Positions 7,112-14,056 of a DNA stretch of 14,056 nt are shown here, piece after piece. The translations under genes and the position numbers were made by a program. The notes beneath the pieces are model-generated. The model was not told the DNA's origin. It made no database searches and saw only the letters and a program-made list of their open reading frames with translations. This DNA comes from Oscillospiraceae bacterium (GTDB lineage: Bacteria; Bacillota; Clostridia; Oscillospirales; Ruminococcaceae): positions 1 through 14,056 of the forward strand of contig CAAFQL010000339.1 in NCBI GenBank assembly GCA_900765125.1, given 5' to 3'. Numbering within the stretch: position 1 is the stretch's first letter; every line of letters starts with the position of its first letter.

Positions 7112-7140
7112 TTGAAATTTATTTAATATTGTAGTATAAT
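7112..7140 (+). promoter_or_regulatory. Promoter of the FHA-rodA-pbp cluster
   Basis: TTGAAA (7112-7117) and TATAAT (7135-7140) are separated by 17 bases. The expected start near 7147 leaves a leader of about 32 nt. It diverges from the hpf promoter, with about 100 bases between the two -35 boxes. Confidence 0.85.
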
Positions 7141-7178
7141 AAATAGAAATATATGCAAAAATGGAAAGGAGTAAATTC

Positions 7179-7640
7179 ATGAGTGAAGAAGATTTTCGCA
7201 ATATACTTGAAAGCCTGAGAAGCTTTCCTGCGTTCTCTATTATTATGAGCGCACTTGTTATCTTTATGGTATTTATATGTGTGTTTGCTATTTTTAAGTC
7301 CGCAAAGGAAGAAAAACACATTGAGGAACTTAGGTGGGACAAAGTGAGCAGTTATATGGAACTTGTCGATCCTGCCACAGGAGATCATTTTCCACTATCA
7401 GCAGATGAAGTTATAATTGGCAGACACGGCGCTGCTGATATACGCTTCCCCGATATGAGTGTTTCACGTTATCATGCAGTACTATGTGTTTCAAACGGCG
7501 TTTGGCGTGTTATTGACTTGGGTTCAAAGTCCGGTACATATGTAAACGGCCGACAGGTTCAGGAACAGATGACACTGAATGACCGTGACGAGATCCGCTT
7601 TGGCTCAAAGGCAGCAATTATAAGAAGGAGGCGTGTATAA
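7179..7640 (+). CDS. Membrane-anchored FHA-domain protein
   Basis: A 153-residue protein with one membrane segment (about residues 20-39) followed by basic residues (KSAKEEK), which predicts a cytoplasmic C-terminus. The C-terminal FHA domain (about 60-150) keeps the phosphothreonine-binding signature: GR at 81-82, SRYHA at 96-100 and SGTYVNG at 118-124. It should therefore read Thr-phosphorylated partners. The start at 7179 is chosen because GGAAAGGAG lies just before it; an ATG at 7161 in the same frame overlaps that ribosome site. It is the first gene of a tight cluster with the RodA-like and PBP genes, so a role in recruiting or tuning the peptidoglycan machinery is likely by context. The kinase that would supply the phosphate is not in this window. 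Confidence 0.88.
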   Translation: MSEEDFRNILESLRSFPAFSIIMSALVIFMVFICVFAIFKSAKEEKHIEELRWDKVSSYMELVDPATGDHFPLSADEVIIGRHGAADIRFPDMSVSRYHAVLCVSNGVWRVIDLGSKSGTYVNGRQVQEQMTLNDRDEIRFGSKAAIIRRRRV

Positions 7641-7643
7641 TTT

Positions 7644-8933
7644 ATGTTTCATAATAAACTTAACTATGGACGAATATCCATGCTGGTGCTTATGACCCAC
7701 GCAATAATGTTGGCAGCAGTGCTTTTCCGTGGAAATTACAAGGATATAACAGATATGATACCTCTGACAGCTGCGGTATTTGCTCTTGATATTGTCTATA
7801 TGATTGTAATACGATTTTTCTATAAGCAGATGACCTATACAACTGATTACTTGCTTCTTATGATAATGGGATGCAGTGTGATTTTCCAGTCATGCTTCGG
7901 CAGTATTGGATTTGCTTCAAAGCATTACATAACCTGTATAGGTGCTCTTGTGTGCTGTCAGATAATGTTTCTGCTGACACGAAATCATTTGAGAATACTT
8001 GCGGTAAAACAGTACCTTTACCTTGTTCTTGGTGTACTTGTGCTTATGACTGTATTTCTTACGGGAAGCCGCAGTATGTGGATCACAATTGGTTCTTTGA
8101 GCATTCAGCCGTCGGAATTTATGAAGCCTGTTTTCGTCCTGCTCTGTGCAACATCTATCATGGAACAGCATCACAAAAAGAAGCTTATTCTGTTTTATGT
8201 TTCAAGGGAGATGATCGCCCTTACAGTTGCATTCTTTATTATATTCGTGCTACAATGGTGGTGCAGAGATTTGGGAAGTCTGCCGACATTTGCAGCAGCT
8301 TACGGCTGTGCCATTATTTGCAGAATATGTTATCCGAGAGCGAAATTTTCAAAGGGTACTTTGATTTTTCTCATTGCACTCGGTGCGCTTTTAGTGACAC
8401 TTCTTGCATCTGCTGCTCCGTCCTATGTACAGGATCGACTTTCTATTGACATATGGGAAGATACATACGGCGACGGCTATCAGCAATGTCAGGCACTTAT
8501 GGCTATTGCAGAGGGCGCGCTATTCGGTAAGGGTCCAGGCTACGGCAGACTTATAAATGTTGCAGCTGCGGATACTGATATTGTCTTTTCAACGATTTGT
8601 GAAGAATGGGGATTCTTTGTTTCTCTGCTTATAATATTCTTTGTGGCAAGCCTTCTCATACTTCCAATGATAAATAAGCCCAGAAGCTATTTCCACGCTA
8701 CAATGATAATGAGCGTTGCAGCCGTTTTTGTGGTTCAGATGGGACTTAACATCTTCGGTTCCTGCAATCTCATTCCTTTCACAGGCGTTACTATTCCATT
8801 TATATCTCAGGGCGGCAGCTCCATGATAGTTTCGGGAATGCTTGCAGGTATGCTAAAAGCCGGACAATCACCTGTTTTCAGACGTCCTGACGGAGTAAAG
8901 CAAAACAGCAGAAGAAGGGAGCGTGCAGCATGA
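7644..8933 (+). CDS. SEDS peptidoglycan glycosyltransferase (RodA/FtsW/SpoVE family)
   Basis: A 429-residue polytopic membrane protein of the SEDS family, which polymerises lipid II into glycan strands with a partner class B PBP. About ten membrane segments can be read. Family motifs in order: GSLSIQPSEFMKP, LQWWCRDLGS, the extracellular loop WEDTYGDGYQQCQAL in which D273 matches the catalytic aspartate, then ALFGKGPGYGR, and PFISQGGSSMIVSGMLAGML near the end. The usual LQPDLG reads WCRDLG and PFISYGG reads PFISQGG, so it is a divergent member. It starts three bases after the FHA stop, with AGGAGG inside the FHA end, and its stop overlaps the PBP start (ATGA). Which member (elongation, division or sporulation) cannot be told from sequence alone. 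Confidence 0.93.
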   Translation: MFHNKLNYGRISMLVLMTHAIMLAAVLFRGNYKDITDMIPLTAAVFALDIVYMIVIRFFYKQMTYTTDYLLLMIMGCSVIFQSCFGSIGFASKHYITCIGALVCCQIMFLLTRNHLRILAVKQYLYLVLGVLVLMTVFLTGSRSMWITIGSLSIQPSEFMKPVFVLLCATSIMEQHHKKKLILFYVSREMIALTVAFFIIFVLQWWCRDLGSLPTFAAAYGCAIICRICYPRAKFSKGTLIFLIALGALLVTLLASAAPSYVQDRLSIDIWEDTYGDGYQQCQALMAIAEGALFGKGPGYGRLINVAAADTDIVFSTICEEWGFFVSLLIIFFVASLLILPMINKPRSYFHATMIMSVAAVFVVQMGLNIFGSCNLIPFTGVTIPFISQGGSSMIVSGMLAGMLKAGQSPVFRRPDGVKQNSRRRERAA

Positions 8934-10288
8934 AAAGAAAAGATATGAAATGCATAAAAAGAGGAGAATTTCTCACTAAGCTTCTGATATTTATATTTCT
9001 TGCAGGAATGTGTATTCTCGTTTTCAAGATAGTGACAGAAGCGTCATTCTATATGAAGCATTCCAATAACGTATCTTTGGGCTGCGTTTATGACAGAAAC
9101 GGTGATGTTCTCTTTGACCCGGAAGCTGATACAAATACCTATAGTTACGATCATTTTGTTGATGTGGGAAATCTAATAGGTGATGACAGCGGCATGATGA
9201 CAAATACACTCGTATCTGAAAATCGTACACTGCTTTCTAACTATGACCCTATTTTCGGCGTTATGGAAAACGGAAAAAGTACAATATACACATCTCTTGA
9301 CCATGAAGCCAACCGTACTGTTTATGATGCATTCGGAAGCATGAACGGTACTGCCATTGCGTATAACTATCAGACGGGAGAAATTCTTGTTTGTGTAAGC
9401 AAGCCCAATGTAAATATACTTGACTTCGGTGATGTAGACAGTCTCCCATCAGGAAGTCTTATATGCAAGGCATTTTACAGAACTGTACCCGGATCTACTC
9501 AGAAAGTTTCTACCCTTGCAGCAGCCATTGAACAGATGGGATTCGATTCTGTTTCACAGAGAAGATACAGCTGTTCAGGCGTATATTACAACAACTATGG
9601 CAATCAGATAATTTGTCACAGCAGTTACGGACACGGTACACAGGATATTTTCACAGCGTTCCAGAACAGCTGCAATCCGTATTTTGCACAGCTTGTACAG
9701 GATATGGATTTGGACGCCCTTATAAATACATATAAAAACATGGGCTATTCCGTAAATGGCTCTAAAGCACCTGCGCTTGAAGTTGACGGTATTTCTGTAT
9801 TCAGAGGAAGCACAGAGCTTGATGATGTAAACGATTTTGATACGCAGTGGGGATGTATGGGACAGAGTAAAACTGAAGTAAGTCCGTGTCAGCTTATGAT
9901 GTGGCAGAGCGCTGTTGCCAACCGTTCCGACTCAGTTACTATGCCTTATCTTATTACAAGTGCTAAGAATATGTTTGGTGATGAAAAAAATAAAGCCAAA
10001 ACTACTTATGAAAAGGCTGGTTTTACTGCCGAAACAGCAGCATATATCCGTGAAGTTATGCTGGAAAACGGACGTGTAAAGTATAACGGAAAAGTTGGCT
10101 TTGTGATAGGCGCCAAAAGTGGTACGGCTCAGGTTAAAGACGGTTCTTCAGAAAACAATCTTCTTGTGGGTTTTGTAGACGATCCGTCCCTGCCAATAGC
10201 TTTCTGTGTTGTCATTGAAGATAACATGGGCGGCTATCTTTCTACCGAGTATATTACATCAACTATGCTGAGTGCAATTGCAAATTGA
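8930..10288 (+). CDS. Class B penicillin-binding protein (PbpA-like transpeptidase)
   Basis: A 452-residue transpeptidase anchored by one N-terminal membrane helix (about residues 16-34), with the catalytic domain outside the cell. All three active-site motifs are intact: S189-T-Q-K192 in VPGSTQK, S247-C-N249 in NSCNPYF, and K396-S-G398 in GAKSGTAQV. The segment before the catalytic domain (VYDRNGDVLFD and later IAYNYQTGEILVCVSKPN) is the short PbpA type, without a large dimerisation module, which explains the modest length. The start overlaps the SEDS gene by four bases, so the two are probably translationally coupled and form a SEDS-PBP pair. It should crosslink stem peptides and be a beta-lactam target. 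Confidence 0.93.
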   Translation: MKRKDMKCIKRGEFLTKLLIFIFLAGMCILVFKIVTEASFYMKHSNNVSLGCVYDRNGDVLFDPEADTNTYSYDHFVDVGNLIGDDSGMMTNTLVSENRTLLSNYDPIFGVMENGKSTIYTSLDHEANRTVYDAFGSMNGTAIAYNYQTGEILVCVSKPNVNILDFGDVDSLPSGSLICKAFYRTVPGSTQKVSTLAAAIEQMGFDSVSQRRYSCSGVYYNNYGNQIICHSSYGHGTQDIFTAFQNSCNPYFAQLVQDMDLDALINTYKNMGYSVNGSKAPALEVDGISVFRGSTELDDVNDFDTQWGCMGQSKTEVSPCQLMMWQSAVANRSDSVTMPYLITSAKNMFGDEKNKAKTTYEKAGFTAETAAYIREVMLENGRVKYNGKVGFVIGAKSGTAQVKDGSSENNLLVGFVDDPSLPIAFCVVIEDNMGGYLSTEYITSTMLSAIAN

Positions 10289-10293
10289 GGAGG
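10287..10293 (+). promoter_or_regulatory. Ribosome binding site that fixes the pseudo-amidotransferase start
   Basis: GAGGAGG overlaps the stop codon of the PBP gene and lies six bases before the ATG at 10300. The longer reading from a TTG at 10285 would place this site inside the coding region, so the ATG is preferred. Confidence 0.75.
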
Positions 10294-10299
10294 ACGAGT

Positions 10300-10872
10300 A
10301 TGATTTTACTTATTGATAATTTCGACAGTCGTATGAGTGAATTCTATAAATACATTACCAGGATATACAGCGATATTATCGTTTTAAGAAATGATGAAAT
10401 GTGCTGCGATGACATTCTTGCTACGGATCCAGACGGCATAATAATAGGTTCGGGCGTAGGAAGAGTACAGGATACCGGAGTTTGCGGTGATATTATAGAA
10501 ACTGTACTGGGTAAGATCCCCTTATTATGCATTGGTCTTGGAGCAGAGGTTCTTTCAGAGCGTATTGGCTGCGAATTTATAAAGTCACCGAATGACAAAT
10601 ACTCCTGCTTCATGGCAGCTGACAGTACAAGTCCGCTTTTTGAGGGAGTGTCCTCTGCTATTAGCTGCACTGCAAATATCAAAAGAGTAATATCTCCGTA
10701 TTCCTGCGGAGAAAACGTTACTCTTACTGCACGTGACGAATACGACAGATATTTAGCTTTTGAGGACAGGAAGAAAAATGCATTTGGTATCTGTGCTTAT
10801 CCGGTTTTCTTTGGAGAAGACGGAGAGAAAATTATGCGCAATTTTGTGAGAATTTCTGAACGGAATGTATAA
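10300..10872 (+). CDS. Catalytically dead class I glutamine amidotransferase-like protein (TrpG/PabA fold)
   Basis: A 190-residue protein that aligns end to end with TrpG/PabA glutaminase subunits: MILLIDNFDS at the start, LRNDE at 29-33, DPDGIIIGSGVG at 43-54, KIPLLCIGLGAEVL at 72-85, and GEKIMRNFV near the end. The triad is gone. The nucleophile elbow, normally GVCLGHQ, reads CIGLGAE, so Gly79 sits where the Cys should be. The normal QFHPES reads CAYPVF, giving Tyr167 for His and Val169 for Glu. It therefore should not hydrolyse glutamine. No synthase partner (trpE or pabB) is adjacent. It is instead the fourth gene of the FHA-SEDS-PBP cluster, 11 bases past the PBP stop. A binding or scaffold role in wall synthesis is an inference. 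The frame is intact, so it is a pseudoenzyme, not a pseudogene. Confidence 0.82.
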   Translation: MILLIDNFDSRMSEFYKYITRIYSDIIVLRNDEMCCDDILATDPDGIIIGSGVGRVQDTGVCGDIIETVLGKIPLLCIGLGAEVLSERIGCEFIKSPNDKYSCFMAADSTSPLFEGVSSAISCTANIKRVISPYSCGENVTLTARDEYDRYLAFEDRKKNAFGICAYPVFFGEDGEKIMRNFVRISERNV

Positions 10873-10906
10873 TATGTTCTGAGGAAAAAAATATTCCTGA
10901 AAAGTG

Positions 10907-10935
10907 TGGAAATCATCGATTTTATATGCTATAAT
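10907..10935 (+). promoter_or_regulatory. Candidate promoter for the PHP phosphatase group
   Basis: TGGAAA (10907-10912) and TATAAT (10930-10935) are 17 bases apart, with a TGC extended -10 motif. This gives a leader of about 38 nt. No convincing terminator lies between the previous gene and this promoter, so read-through from the wall cluster is possible. Confidence 0.65.
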
Positions 10936-10979
10936 AATTTCAGGCAATTATTATTTATTTTTTGATAAAGGAGTTTACT

Positions 10980-11825
10980 ATGTTAGGAGTAGATTGTCAT
11001 ACACATACAGGTATATCACCTGACGGTTCCGGAACAGCCGGAGGACTTTGCAGAAGCGCTATTTCCAAAGGTCTGAATGCACTCGCCATAACTGAACACA
11101 TTGAGCTGAACAGATGGTTCTCGCAGGCTCACTACGGCAATGTTCCACGTAACGATGATGAGATATACAGTTACTGTGACATAATGGAAAAGTCCATGAA
11201 GCAGAACTGTTCTGTAAGAGATACCTATGGTTCACGTATACACATCATAAGCGGCATTGAGCTGGGTCAGCCACATCTTGACTTCGGTCTTGCGGAAGCT
11301 ATTATGCATGATGCACGACTTGATTACGTTATCGCCTCTCTGCATGAGCTTATGGGCAAGGAGGATTTCTACTACCTTGATTACAGCCATGAAAATATAG
11401 ATGCTCTCATGGAACAGTATTTCAAGGAACTGCTTAAAATATGTGAGTGGGGAAAATTTGATGTGCTGGGTCATATCACTTATCCTCTTCGCTATATCGA
11501 AGGTGAACACGGACTCTGCGCACATATTGAAAATTATGAAGAACATATACGTGAATGTCTGAAAGCTCTTGCACAGCATGGCTGCGGTATTGAAATAAAC
11601 ACATCAGGTCTCAGACAGAAGTATGGCAAGATGTTCCCAACTCTTGAAGTGCTGAAAATTTACCGTGAATACGGCGGCGAAATGGTAACGATCGGTTCAG
11701 ATGCACATTGTGCAGATGATGTTGGCAAAGGCGTAGCAGATGGAGTTAAGATGGCTTCAGAAGCAGGCTTTCCTTACCTTTGCTATTTCAGTGAACGTGA
11801 ACCGATTTATATAAAAATTGTTTGA
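10980..11825 (+). CDS. hisK: Histidinol-phosphatase, PHP family
   Basis: A 281-residue PHP-fold metallophosphatase of the HisK/HisJ type, which would dephosphorylate histidinol phosphate in histidine synthesis. The metal ligands appear in order: H7 and H9 (CHTHTG), E39-H40 (ITEH), E94 (GIELG), H122 (ASLHE), H165 (LGHITYP), and D241-H243 (GSDAH). Length fits the family. The start at 10980 is chosen because AAAGGAG sits six bases before it; an in-frame start at 10962 would put that site inside the gene. It stands 17 bases before the Lrp regulator, so the two are probably co-transcribed. No other his gene is here, so a different phosphoester substrate remains possible. Confidence 0.85.
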   Translation: MLGVDCHTHTGISPDGSGTAGGLCRSAISKGLNALAITEHIELNRWFSQAHYGNVPRNDDEIYSYCDIMEKSMKQNCSVRDTYGSRIHIISGIELGQPHLDFGLAEAIMHDARLDYVIASLHELMGKEDFYYLDYSHENIDALMEQYFKELLKICEWGKFDVLGHITYPLRYIEGEHGLCAHIENYEEHIRECLKALAQHGCGIEINTSGLRQKYGKMFPTLEVLKIYREYGGEMVTIGSDAHCADDVGKGVADGVKMASEAGFPYLCYFSEREPIYIKIV

Positions 11826-11842
11826 TGAAAGGAAGATCTTAA

Positions 11843-12325
11843 ATGAGAAACAAGCTTATATCTCTGCTTAGACAGAACGCACGTCTTTCAAACGAACAGC
11901 TTGCAGTAATGCTGGGCGTAACAGCTGAGGCGGTAGCGGCGGAAATACAGAGCCTTGAAAAGCAGGGCGTAATCATGGGTTACAGCGCAATTGTAAATGA
12001 GGAAAAAATCGAGGAAGAAAAGGTAACCGCTATAATCGAGCTTCGTGTAACACCTCAGAAAGACTGCGGATTTGAGGAGATCGCAAGAACGATCACATCC
12101 TACGATGAGGTTGAAAGTCTTTCCCTTATGGCAGGGGCGTACGACCTTGCAGTAACAGTAAAGGGGGACAATGTAAAGGATATTGCTATGTTTGTAGCTC
12201 AGAGACTTGCTCCCCTCAGCGGCGTTATCTCAACTGCAACTTATTTCATACTGAAAACCTATAAAGAAAAGGGCATATGCATTGAGAACGAAGAGAAAGA
12301 CGAGAGAAACTTTTTCCTGCCGTAA
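11843..12325 (+). CDS. Lrp/AsnC-family transcriptional regulator
   Basis: A 160-residue regulator with an N-terminal winged helix-turn-helix (residues 1 to about 50: LISLLRQNARLSNEQLAVMLGVTAEAVAAEIQSLEKQGVIMGYSAIVN) and a C-terminal ligand-binding RAM domain (about 60-140) with VESLSLMAGAYDLAVTVKG. The helix-turn-helix is clear but starts right at residue 1, so the DNA-binding part is compact. GAAAGGAAG precedes the ATG. It lies directly before an amino-acid aminotransferase, a common pairing in Clostridia that suggests it controls that gene in response to an amino acid. Its likely ligand and binding sites are not visible from sequence. Confidence 0.92.
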   Translation: MRNKLISLLRQNARLSNEQLAVMLGVTAEAVAAEIQSLEKQGVIMGYSAIVNEEKIEEEKVTAIIELRVTPQKDCGFEEIARTITSYDEVESLSLMAGAYDLAVTVKGDNVKDIAMFVAQRLAPLSGVISTATYFILKTYKEKGICIENEEKDERNFFLP

Positions 12326-12409
12326 GCGTTAAAACAGCGTTAAAATTAAATTATGCGGTATTGCCGTTTGTTTAATGTAAGTTTCGGCAGAATGTACAGC
12401 AGGTGCTGT
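12326..12409. promoter_or_regulatory. Spacer with direct repeats and a dyad upstream of the aminotransferase
   Basis: Two 9-bp copies of GCGTTAAAA (12326-12334 and 12337-12345) are 11 bases apart, about one helical turn. Further on, ACAGCA-GG-TGCTGT (12396-12409) is a perfect dyad lying eight bases before the ribosome site. TGCCG (12362-12366) and CGGCA (12385-12389) can also pair around a long loop. These could be binding sites for the Lrp regulator encoded just upstream, which is untested. I see no clear -10/-35 pair here. Confidence 0.35.
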
Positions 12410-12417
12410 GCATATTG

Positions 12418-12425
12418 AAAGGAGG
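12418..12425 (+). promoter_or_regulatory. Ribosome binding site that fixes the aminotransferase start
   Basis: AAAGGAGG lies nine bases before a GTG at 12435. A longer reading from a GTG at 12408 would translate through this site, so the later start is the better call. Confidence 0.8.
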
Positions 12426-12434
12426 AAATTTGAC

Positions 12435-13625
12435 GTGATAAATTATGACAGTATTCTTTCTGATAAAGTCAAAGATATGAAACCGTCAGGCATAAGAAAG
12501 TTCTTTGATCTGGCTGCTAATATGGAGGGAGTCATAAGTCTGGGCGTTGGCGAACCGGACTTTCAGACACCGTGGCTCATTCGTAAAAAAGCGCTTGATG
12601 TACTTGAAAGAAAGCGTATGATATACAGTTCCAATCAGGGACTTACAGAGCTGAGAGAAAATATTGCAGATTATCTGGAACGTAAGTATAATTTAAAATA
12701 TGATCCGCTCAGTGAAGTTGTGGTAACCGTAGGCGGTTCAGAGGCTATTGACCTTGCTATACGTGCAGTTGTAAATCCAGGTGACGAAGTGCTTATCGTA
12801 GAGCCGTCGTTTGTATGCTATAAGCCGATCGTGGAACTTATGCACGGTGTAGCAGTTCCGATACCAACAAAGGAAGAAAATAGGTTCAAGCTCACCGCTG
12901 AGGAGTTAAGAAGTCACATTACCGACAAAACAAAGCTGCTAATACTTCCCTATCCGAACAACCCTACAGGTGCTATTATGACACGTGAGGACTTAGAGGC
13001 TATTGCAGAAGTTCTCAAGGGTACAAACATTTTAGTTCTTTCAGATGAGATATATTCTGAGCTTACATATGGAAGAAAGCACTGTTCTGTTGCAGAGATA
13101 CCCGGAATGCATGAGCGTACAATTTATGTAAGCGGATTTTCAAAGGCATTTGCTATGACCGGCTGGAGACTGGGATACCTCTGTGCACCTCAGCCTCTTA
13201 CTTCCCAGATGCTCAAGATACATCAGTATGCAATTATGTGTGCTCCTACCATGAGCCAGTATGCAGCTATAGTTGCTCTTAAAGACTGCGACAGAGAAGT
13301 TGAAAAGATGGTCGAGGAATATAATGTCCGCAGACGTATACTTGTTGACGGCTTTAATCGTATAGGTCTCACCTGTTTTGAACCTGAGGGTGCATTCTAT
13401 GTATTCCCCTGCGTAAAAAGTACAGGCATGACAAGCGAGGAGTTCTGTTCAAAGCTTCTGGAAGAGAAAAAGGTTGCAGTTGTACCGGGCAATGCATTCG
13501 GCGAAAGCGGCGAAGGATTCATTCGTGTATCCTATGCTTACTCACTTAAACACCTTATGACGGCTCTTGAATGCATAGAGGATTTTGTAAAAAATCATAC
13601 TGTGTCCGGTAAAGGTGAGATATGA
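12435..13625 (+). CDS. Class I/II PLP-dependent aminotransferase (aromatic/aspartate type)
   Basis: A 396-residue fold-type I aminotransferase. PLP-site residues are present: YPNNPTG with N176, DEIY with D204 and Y207, the Schiff-base lysine K237 in SGFSKAFAMTGWRLGY, and R364 in FIRVSYA for the substrate carboxylate. N-terminal SLGVGEPDFQTP is typical of the aspartate/aromatic aminotransferase group (subgroup I-gamma, PatA/AraT-like). The exact amino donor cannot be assigned. It starts at GTG. It follows the Lrp gene by 109 bases and overlaps ispE by four bases (ATGA), so it is translationally coupled to an isoprenoid gene with no obvious pathway link. Confidence 0.93.
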   Translation: MINYDSILSDKVKDMKPSGIRKFFDLAANMEGVISLGVGEPDFQTPWLIRKKALDVLERKRMIYSSNQGLTELRENIADYLERKYNLKYDPLSEVVVTVGGSEAIDLAIRAVVNPGDEVLIVEPSFVCYKPIVELMHGVAVPIPTKEENRFKLTAEELRSHITDKTKLLILPYPNNPTGAIMTREDLEAIAEVLKGTNILVLSDEIYSELTYGRKHCSVAEIPGMHERTIYVSGFSKAFAMTGWRLGYLCAPQPLTSQMLKIHQYAIMCAPTMSQYAAIVALKDCDREVEKMVEEYNVRRRILVDGFNRIGLTCFEPEGAFYVFPCVKSTGMTSEEFCSKLLEEKKVAVVPGNAFGESGEGFIRVSYAYSLKHLMTALECIEDFVKNHTVSGKGEI

Positions 13626-14056
13626 AGCACGTTGTTGTAATTGCACCTGCAAAGGTAAATCTTGCCCTTGATGTAACAGGCAAACGTGAGGACGGTTATC
13701 ATCTCATAGAAACTGTATTCCAGACCATTTCAGTTTACGACAAGCTTACCCTTGACCTTACAGAAGAAAATGGAATAAAGCTTTCCTCTGATGCACATTG
13801 GCTGCCATGCAACGAAAAAAATCTTGCCTGCAAAGCTGCAAAGGCGTTTACTGAAAAGACAGGTTTCGGTGAAAACATAGCTATCCATATCAGCAAACGG
13901 ATACCATCTCAGGCAGGAATGGGCGGAGGAAGTTCAGATGCAGCTGCTGTTTTAAGCGGCATGAACGCCCTCTCTGGTAATATGCTTTCACTGCCTGAAC
14001 TTGTATCAATAGGAGCTGGTCTTGGTGCAGACGTTCCGTTTTTCTTATACGGCGGA
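13622..14056 (+). CDS. ispE: 4-diphosphocytidyl-2-C-methyl-D-erythritol kinase, partial (3' end off window)
   Basis: The first 145 codons of a GHMP-family kinase that phosphorylates CDP-methylerythritol in the MEP route to isoprenoids, which also supplies undecaprenyl lipid for wall synthesis. APAKVNL (residues 8-14, with K11) is the family N-terminus, REDGYHLIETVFQ follows, PSQAGMGGGSSDAAA (95-109) is the ATP-binding loop, and D137 in GADVPFF matches the catalytic aspartate. The full protein is usually near 285-290 residues, so about half is present. It starts in a four-base overlap with the aminotransferase. The frame is open to the last base of the window. Confidence 0.93.
   Translation, partial: MKHVVVIAPAKVNLALDVTGKREDGYHLIETVFQTISVYDKLTLDLTEENGIKLSSDAHWLPCNEKNLACKAAKAFTEKTGFGENIAIHISKRIPSQAGMGGGSSDAAAVLSGMNALSGNMLSLPELVSIGAGLGADVPFFLYGG

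Noticed and set aside
7871..8449. A 192-codon open frame on the plus strand inside the SEDS gene
   Set aside because: It overlaps a gene with clear family motifs, has no ribosome site, and its translation is Cys-rich with no recognisable domain. It is a shadow frame.
10300..10872. Annotation as an active anthranilate or aminodeoxychorismate synthase component II
   Set aside because: All three catalytic residues are replaced and no synthase partner is adjacent, so assigning trpG or pabA would mislead.
10882..10898. AGGAA/TTCCT hairpin after the pseudo-amidotransferase gene as a terminator
   Set aside because: The stem is only five A/T-rich pairs and no T run follows, so it is too weak to call.

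Overview
This window looks like chromosomal DNA from a low-GC Clostridia of the Ruminococcus / Oscillospiraceae type. That placement is an inference from AT-rich spacers, strong AGGAGG ribosome binding sites, consensus TTGACA/TATAAT promoters, and protein families typical of the group (an EF-G-like GTPase, DUF6472, DUF6291, an Lrp regulator beside an aminotransferase). There is no insertion sequence, CRISPR array, rRNA or tRNA that I can see. Every intergenic gap is shorter than 300 bases.

Layout. Positions 55-2121 (+) encode a divergent EF-G-like translational GTPase, closed by a strong terminator. Positions 2349-4412 (+) encode polyphosphate kinase 1, also with its own terminator. A block of four minus-strand genes follows: a phage-replication-like DUF6291 protein with an Asn/Ser/Asp-rich middle (4469-5437), a small four-helix membrane protein behind a perfect consensus promoter (5619-6011), a 56-residue Cys-rich DUF6472 protein (6152-6322), and the long-form ribosome hibernation factor HPF (6403-6930).

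From 7179 everything is on the plus strand again. A perfect consensus promoter drives a tight four-gene cell-wall cluster: a membrane-anchored FHA protein, a RodA/FtsW/SpoVE glycosyltransferase, a class B penicillin-binding transpeptidase, and a TrpG/PabA-like glutamine amidotransferase fold that has lost its whole catalytic triad. The first three resemble the actinobacterial fhaB-rodA-pbpA arrangement, in which a phosphothreonine reader sits with the SEDS polymerase and its partner PBP. A second plus-strand group follows: a PHP-type histidinol phosphatase, an Lrp/AsnC regulator, a class I aminotransferase, and the first half of ispE, which runs off the end of the window.

Functionally, the left part carries translation and stress functions (EF-G-like, polyphosphate, ribosome hibernation), the centre-right is peptidoglycan synthesis with likely Ser/Thr-phosphorylation input, and the right end is amino-acid and isoprenoid metabolism. 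The observations most worth following up are the triad-less amidotransferase inside the cell-wall operon, the EF-G-like GTPase lacking the catalytic histidine, and the orphan DUF6291 gene with an expanding low-complexity core.
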